From contig CANQVY010000038.1 of NCBI GenBank assembly GCA_947627405.1, positions 1 to 9,788 of the forward strand: DNA of 9,788 nt, written 5' to 3'. How positions within the stretch are numbered: position 1 is the stretch's first letter; each line of letters begins with the position of its first letter. The translations under genes were made by a program, and so were the position numbers. Positions 6,892 to 9,788 of the stretch are shown here, one piece after another. The DNA is from an uncultured Bacilli bacterium. Lineage in GTDB: Bacteria > Bacillota_I > Bacilli_A > RF39 > UBA660. The notes below the pieces were generated by a model. The model was not told where the DNA came from, ran no database searches, and was given only the letters and a program-made list of their open reading frames with translations.

Positions 6892-7974
6892 CTAAAATTT
6901 AATAGGATTATTAAAAAGTAAATTTCCAACATCTTTATGAGAATTTTCTAAAAAATAATGAAAATATCTATATATTTTTTTCTTATCTTCTTTTTCATAA
7001 TTTAAGATGTTATCTATTAAAAAAACTCGACAAAATAATTTAAAAACAAATTCCTCATAAATATTATTTTCTAAATTGTATTTGTAAAATAAAGATTGAA
7101 TATCCATAAACCATCGTTTTATCATATTCTCTTTTAATTGCCTAATTTGATATAAACTTTTATCATCTAAAGTATTTTTCATATAATGAACTAACCATGG
7201 AGAGTATTTATAGATAAGATGATCCTCTCTTCCATAAAAATGCCAATAATATACTACAAAATCATTTAAAATTGGGTTGAATCCAAAGGTTTCTACATCC
7301 CAAAATAAACCATCTAAACAAAAATTAAAATCGTGAAAATCTCCATGATTATAAGAATAAACTGTATCATGAGAACTTGAAAGATAATTATAAATGTTTT
7401 TAAAAAAATGCCTATAATGTTTAATAGATTCTGGACAATATTTTTTAATATCTTCTAACAATCGTTTGAAATCATTTCCATAATAATTTGTAGCCCGATT
7501 CCCTCTACAAATTCGCATCCAAAACCATCGATCCGACTTACTGTTTCCATCCATCTTAGCACAATAACAAGTATTATTCATTAATTGAATAATATGTTTA
7601 AAAAAAACATCTAATTTTTCATTTTTTTGTTCAAAAGAATATCTATTATTTCTTAAAAAATTAAAAGCATTTCTATCAATCGTATTTATATATTTATATA
7701 AATTAATTACATTATCCCCAAATTCATATTCACAATACTTATCTACAATACGAAGCGGAATTTTTAATTTCGTTTTTATAACATTTTCGTCATTATATTC
7801 CTCTTTTTTAATAATTTTAAAGAAAAATTTTTCTCCCTGATAATTAATAATCCCTACTCTATTTTTCCCCTTTTCAGCTCGAGTTTTATAAAATCGAAAA
7901 ACATTTGAATTAAAATTATCTTTTTCATAACAATCTTTTATATATTTAATAATTGTTAGATAACGATCTACCAT
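6892..7974 (-). CDS. Diverged APH-like kinase/phosphotransferase
   Basis: A 360-residue protein with a protein-kinase-like fold signature of the APH type. The diagnostic part is YNHGDFHDFNF (208-218), matching the Brenner motif HGDxHxxN, followed by FWDVETFG (224-231), where the Asp of DVE takes the place of the usual DFD/DFG metal ligand. A candidate ATP-binding Lys lies in KFFFKIIKK (49-57). An aromatic, basic, largely helical C-terminal part follows (240-350). It shows little resemblance to the other kinase in the operon outside these motifs. The start is well supported by GGAGG (7986-7982), seven bases before the ATG. It begins 44 bases after the PHP gene and ends nine bases before the glycosyltransferase, so all are probably co-transcribed. 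The substrate is unknown. The kinase assignment rests mainly on the catalytic loop and is the least certain of the enzyme calls here. Confidence 0.68.
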   Translation of the reverse strand: MVDRYLTIIKYIKDCYEKDNFNSNVFRFYKTRAEKGKNRVGIINYQGEKFFFKIIKKEEYNDENVIKTKLKIPLRIVDKYCEYEFGDNVINLYKYINTIDRNAFNFLRNNRYSFEQKNEKLDVFFKHIIQLMNNTCYCAKMDGNSKSDRWFWMRICRGNRATNYYGNDFKRLLEDIKKYCPESIKHYRHFFKNIYNYLSSSHDTVYSYNHGDFHDFNFCLDGLFWDVETFGFNPILNDFVVYYWHFYGREDHLIYKYSPWLVHYMKNTLDDKSLYQIRQLKENMIKRWFMDIQSLFYKYNLENNIYEEFVFKLFCRVFLIDNILNYEKEDKKKIYRYFHYFLENSHKDVGNLLFNNPIKF

Positions 7975-8018
7975 ATTTCATCCTCCAAAAATGAATCAGA
8001 TACATTTTTTAAACACTT

Positions 8019-8696
8019 TTATTTACGATCATATACAAGTACATAATCCATGCTTTTTAAGACTTCTATTAATTGTTTTGTCGTTTTGATTTCTTTTGTT
8101 GTAATAATTCCTCCCGTGGCAAGATCTTCTAAACGATGAAAATCTGATCCAGAGGTTAGAATTTTATTGGTTTTCTTTCCATAATCCATAGCCATATCAT
8201 TTCTCGAATTACTCTTTATACATCCATTAAACACTTCTATTCCATCAATTAAATCGAATGGTGCCCGCTGCATATTATCTCGAAAAGGATGTGCTTGAAT
8301 CATTAAATAACCTTTTTGGTGACATATAGTATATAATTTTTCTAAACTATAATCATAAATACATTCATTTTCAATTAAAAAGTCTTTATCAATACCATAA
8401 ATCAAATAATCACTTTTTGTTTCTTGTAAAGTAATTTCTACTCCTAATAAAATATTTAAATGAAGCTTTTCACTATATTTTTTTGCTTTCTTATAACCAT
8501 CCAATACAAAATTCATTTTTTCTTTCCAAGAAATCTCCCCTAATTTATCCATTTTCTTTTTACTACAATGATCCGTAATTACAATCGTATTATACCCTAC
8601 CTTTTTATAAGCTTCTAACAATTCCACAACAGGAACTTTTGCACAAGAACTAGATTCCTGCGTATGCAAATGTAATTCGGTGAAATATTGTTTCAT
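8019..8696 (-). CDS. PHP-domain metal-dependent phosphoesterase
   Basis: A 225-residue PHP-domain protein. PHP enzymes hydrolyse phosphomonoesters or nucleotides using a three-metal site made of His and acidic residues. The ligand set is visible: HLHT (9-12, H9 and H11), TDH (41-43), GVEIT (85-89, E87), AHP (136-138) and GSDFH (183-187). All ligands appear present, so the enzyme should be active. The size fits a stand-alone PHP domain, without the insert of TrpH-like enzymes or a polymerase context. It is not a CpsB-type tyrosine phosphatase, whose motifs differ. No signal peptide is seen, so it is probably cytoplasmic. AAGGAGG (8710-8704), seven bases before the ATG, fixes the start. It is the first gene of the operon with the two kinases and GT61. 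Its promoter is probably the one that once served the NUDIX relic upstream. The substrate is unknown. Confidence 0.85.
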   Translation of the reverse strand: MKQYFTELHLHTQESSSCAKVPVVELLEAYKKVGYNTIVITDHCSKKKMDKLGEISWKEKMNFVLDGYKKAKKYSEKLHLNILLGVEITLQETKSDYLIYGIDKDFLIENECIYDYSLEKLYTICHQKGYLMIQAHPFRDNMQRAPFDLIDGIEVFNGCIKSNSRNDMAMDYGKKTNKILTSGSDFHRLEDLATGGIITTKEIKTTKQLIEVLKSMDYVLVYDRK

Positions 8697-8720
8697 TCTT
8701 ATACCTCCTTCTTTGAACCA

Positions 8721-8887
8721 TTACTTTACAATTTCATCAAAAAATAAAGAAACTTCAAACTTGCCCTCTTAATCCTTATTCATGCATTTAAAACAATATG
8801 GTATTCATCATCTCTTAAAAAATCTCTGTGCTTTACGATTTTACCAATCTTCTTTTTCTTTTCATCATATAAGTCCTAATATTCCAT
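8721..8887 (-). pseudogene. Decayed NUDIX hydrolase remnant
   Basis: On the minus strand from ATG 8887 the frame reads MEY, then TAG, then DLYDEKKKKIGK and, further on, DDEYHIVLNA, then TGA (8782-8780). The pattern WDLYDxxxxKTGK...GxYHLVVH is the N-terminus of IDI-like NUDIX hydrolases. The TAG sits exactly where the conserved Trp is expected, and a second stop lies just after the YHxV block. In another frame, EGKFEVSLFFDEIVK then TAA (8723-8721) resembles the end of such proteins, which would mean that the catalytic NUDIX box has been deleted. The N-terminal match is good; the C-terminal part is a guess. It lies between the histidine phosphatase and PHP genes, in their orientation, so an ancestral operon probably held a working NUDIX enzyme here. 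Confidence 0.6.
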
Positions 8888-8904
8888 AAAACTTCTTATA
8901 ATTT

Positions 8905-8910
8905 ATTATA
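8905..8910 (-). promoter_or_regulatory. Probable -10 box for the NUDIX relic and PHP operon
   Basis: A perfect TATAAT (8910-8905) lies 18 bases before the relic's ATG. The -35 region is only T-rich (TTTATT at 17 bases). If it is used, the operon mRNA carries a leader of about 200 bases made of dead NUDIX sequence. No better promoter was seen nearer the PHP gene. Confidence 0.4.
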
Positions 8911-8923
8911 TAAAAGAATGCAC

Positions 8924-8960
8924 AAAAAATAAAGAATTCTTTGCCATTACTTTATTTTTT
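8924..8960 (-). terminator. Possible terminator of the histidine phosphatase gene
   Basis: AAAAAATAAAG starts at the last base of the stop codon and pairs perfectly with CTTTATTTTTT (11 bp) across a 15-base loop. The T-run lies in the 3' arm. The stem holds only one G-C pair, so it is weak and some read-through into the downstream operon is likely. Confidence 0.4.
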
Positions 8961-9523
8961 TATTGATAATCATATTCATATAAAGTTGTATTTTTGGGAT
9001 TAAATGATAAAAAATCTGTATTTTCATCATATCCGATCAAATTAAAATGAAGTGCTTTAATAAAACTACCATGAGATACAATCAAAATCGTTTTTTCTGG
9101 AAAATTCTTTTTTATCTTATCTAAAAATAGATTTGCTCTTTGTAAACATTCTTGAATACTTTCTATACGATGTGAAGAAGCATTTAACTTATAGTTCCAA
9201 AGAAAGAGGATTTGATCCCAATCAATTTTCTTACCTTCGTAATCCCCAAATCCCCTTTCAATAAGCAAATCATCATAAATAATTTTTACTTTATCTTTCA
9301 CTAAAATCTCTGCTGTTTGTCTTGTCCTTTTTAAAGGGGAACAAATGCAGATATCAATTTCATTTAAATTGATCTTTTTAGATAACTCTTCAATCTCTAA
9401 AATTCCTTTTTTATTTAATACAATATCTGTTTTTCCTTGTAATAATCCCTTCTCATTCCAATCTGTTTTTCCATGACGCACAATGTATATCTTATTTCTT
9501 TTCTTTTTAGAAATTTGATCCAT
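8960..9523 (-). CDS. Histidine phosphatase (phosphoglycerate mutase-like) family protein
   Basis: A 187-residue histidine phosphatase of branch 1 (PhoE/cobalamin-phosphatase-like), which removes phosphate through a phosphohistidine intermediate. Visible: IVRHGKTDWN (14-23) with catalytic His17 and Arg16; LQGKTDIVLNKKG (28-40); SPLKRTRQTAEIL (62-74) with the second Arg; ERGFGDYEG (89-97) with the acid/base Glu; and VSHGSFIKAL (149-158) with the second His. All catalytic residues are present. The length suits a small-molecule phosphatase rather than a glycolytic mutase, and no cobalamin genes are nearby. The ATG at 9523 follows GGAGG (9536-9532) with eight bases between. A TTG at 9538 would add five residues but lies on that ribosome site, so it is rejected. 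It is transcribed from its own extended -10 promoter. Confidence 0.88.
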   Translation of the reverse strand: MDQISKKKRNKIYIVRHGKTDWNEKGLLQGKTDIVLNKKGILEIEELSKKINLNEIDICICSPLKRTRQTAEILVKDKVKIIYDDLLIERGFGDYEGKKIDWDQILFLWNYKLNASSHRIESIQECLQRANLFLDKIKKNFPEKTILIVSHGSFIKALHFNLIGYDENTDFLSFNPKNTTLYEYDYQ

Positions 9524-9531
9524 ATGGATTA

Positions 9532-9536
9532 CCTCC
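9532..9536 (-). promoter_or_regulatory. Ribosome binding site that decides the phosphatase start
   Basis: GGAGG ends eight bases before ATG 9523. The in-frame TTG at 9538-9536 overlaps it, so the longer form beginning MEVIHMDQ is unlikely. Confidence 0.75.
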
Positions 9537-9564
9537 AATCATGATAAAAGATTTCTTTATTCTT

Positions 9565-9573
9565 ATTATAGCA
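9565..9573 (-). promoter_or_regulatory. Extended -10 promoter of the histidine phosphatase gene
   Basis: TGCTATAAT (9573-9565) is a perfect extended -10 (TGnTATAAT), 41 bases before the ATG. The -35 position (TACTTT) is weak and lies inside the preceding terminator, which the extended -10 would compensate for. Confidence 0.65.
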
Positions 9574-9579
9574 TAATCC

Positions 9580-9609
9580 AAAAAAAGAAAGTATGTTTTT
9601 ACTTTCTTT
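9580..9609 (-). terminator. Intrinsic terminator after the DUF2207-like gene
   Basis: The minus strand forms a 10-bp stem, AAAGAAAGTA with TACTTTCTTT, with a six-base loop, eight bases after the TAG stop. It runs into T residues (seven T at 9586-9580, partly in the stem). Confidence 0.7.
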
Positions 9610-9617
9610 CTTAGAGA

Positions 9618-9788
9618 CTACCAAGAGCCTCCTCCCCCACCACCAGAGCCCCCTCCTGATGAACCTCCTCCGGATGAACTAGATGAATCACTAGATGGAC
9701 TTGATGACATAACGTTTTGAGCAGAAGATAGAGTGTTATCCATAAAAGAACTAAAATGTCCCATATCAAATGTAGAATCACTATCATA
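9618..9788 (-). CDS. C-terminal tail of a DUF2207-like membrane protein (5' end outside the window)
   Basis: The last 56 codons and the TAG stop (9620-9618) of a gene that begins beyond the window. The frame stays open to the window edge and reads STFDMGHFSSFMDNTLSSAQ, then a Ser-rich stretch, then GGGSSGGGSGGGGGGSW at the very end. A Ser-rich linker leading to a poly-Gly tail that ends in Ser-Trp or Ser-Phe is typical of DUF2207 predicted membrane proteins, and a similar tail occurs in TPM-domain proteins. No membrane helix or folded domain is visible in this piece, so the family call rests on the tail alone. The Gly codons make a local GC-rich island (CCTCC repeats on the plus strand, about 9628-9675) in otherwise AT-rich DNA. 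A terminator follows directly. Confidence 0.6.
   Translation of the reverse strand, partial: YDSDSTFDMGHFSSFMDNTLSSAQNVMSSSPSSDSSSSSGGGSSGGGSGGGGGGSW

Noticed and set aside
7987..8009. Hairpin AAAAATG/CATTTTT before the first kinase gene, as a terminator or attenuator
   Set aside because: The stem is seven AT-rich pairs with no free T-run on the minus strand; not distinguishable from chance in this composition.
8776..8887. Recoding (TGA or TAG read as Trp) in the NUDIX remnant
   Set aside because: Trp is TGG in intact genes here, TGA is a genuine stop at 5713-5715, and both TAG and TGA would have to be read through plus a frame change. Pseudogene decay is simpler.
9622..9680. CCTCC-type repeats as a regulatory or mobile repeat
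   Set aside because: They are Gly and Ser codons of the poly-Gly protein tail in a single open frame.

Overview
The window is very AT-rich, and every recognisable gene lies on the minus strand, so the genes are read from high to low coordinates. Short gaps, strong GGAGG-type ribosome binding sites, TATAAT promoters, low GC and the protein families present (HelD, GT61, a DUF2207-like tail) point to a low-GC Bacillota such as an Erysipelotrichales-type or related gut bacterium. The lineage is an inference. The standard genetic code fits: Trp is TGG in conserved motifs such as DWRAP, and TGA ends the GT61 gene.

Layout in the direction of transcription. (1) 9618-9788: the C-terminal tail of a membrane protein resembling DUF2207, followed by a terminator. 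(2) 8960-9523: a histidine phosphatase with its own extended -10 promoter. (3) 8721-8887: a decayed NUDIX hydrolase, broken by stops and a frameshift. (4) 8696 down to 4790: a tight four-gene operon of a PHP-domain phosphoesterase, an APH-like kinase, a GT61 (DUF563) glycosyltransferase and a second, unrelated-looking APH-like kinase. (5) 4693 down to 2594 and 2457 down to 274: two tandem, diverged HelD paralogues, each with its own promoter and the second-listed pair member separated by a terminator. (6) 188 down to the window edge: the N-terminus of a GreA/GreB-like factor with its own promoter.

Two themes stand out. The left half, about 4.7 kb, is devoted to proteins that act on RNA polymerase. 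HelD proteins remove or recycle stalled polymerase and, like Gre factors, push a coiled coil into the secondary channel. Two HelD genes followed by a Gre-like gene, each in its own transcription unit, therefore form a cluster of potentially competing secondary-channel factors. Both helD promoters carry a perfect palindrome overlapping promoter elements, which could be operators. The right half looks like a small carbohydrate or cell-surface modification operon in which a GT61 glycosyltransferase is sandwiched between two small-molecule-type kinases; its substrate cannot be told from sequence.

No rRNA, tRNA, CRISPR array, insertion sequence or phage gene was seen. No gene-free stretch exceeds 300 bases; the longest (8697-8959) holds the NUDIX remnant and control signals.
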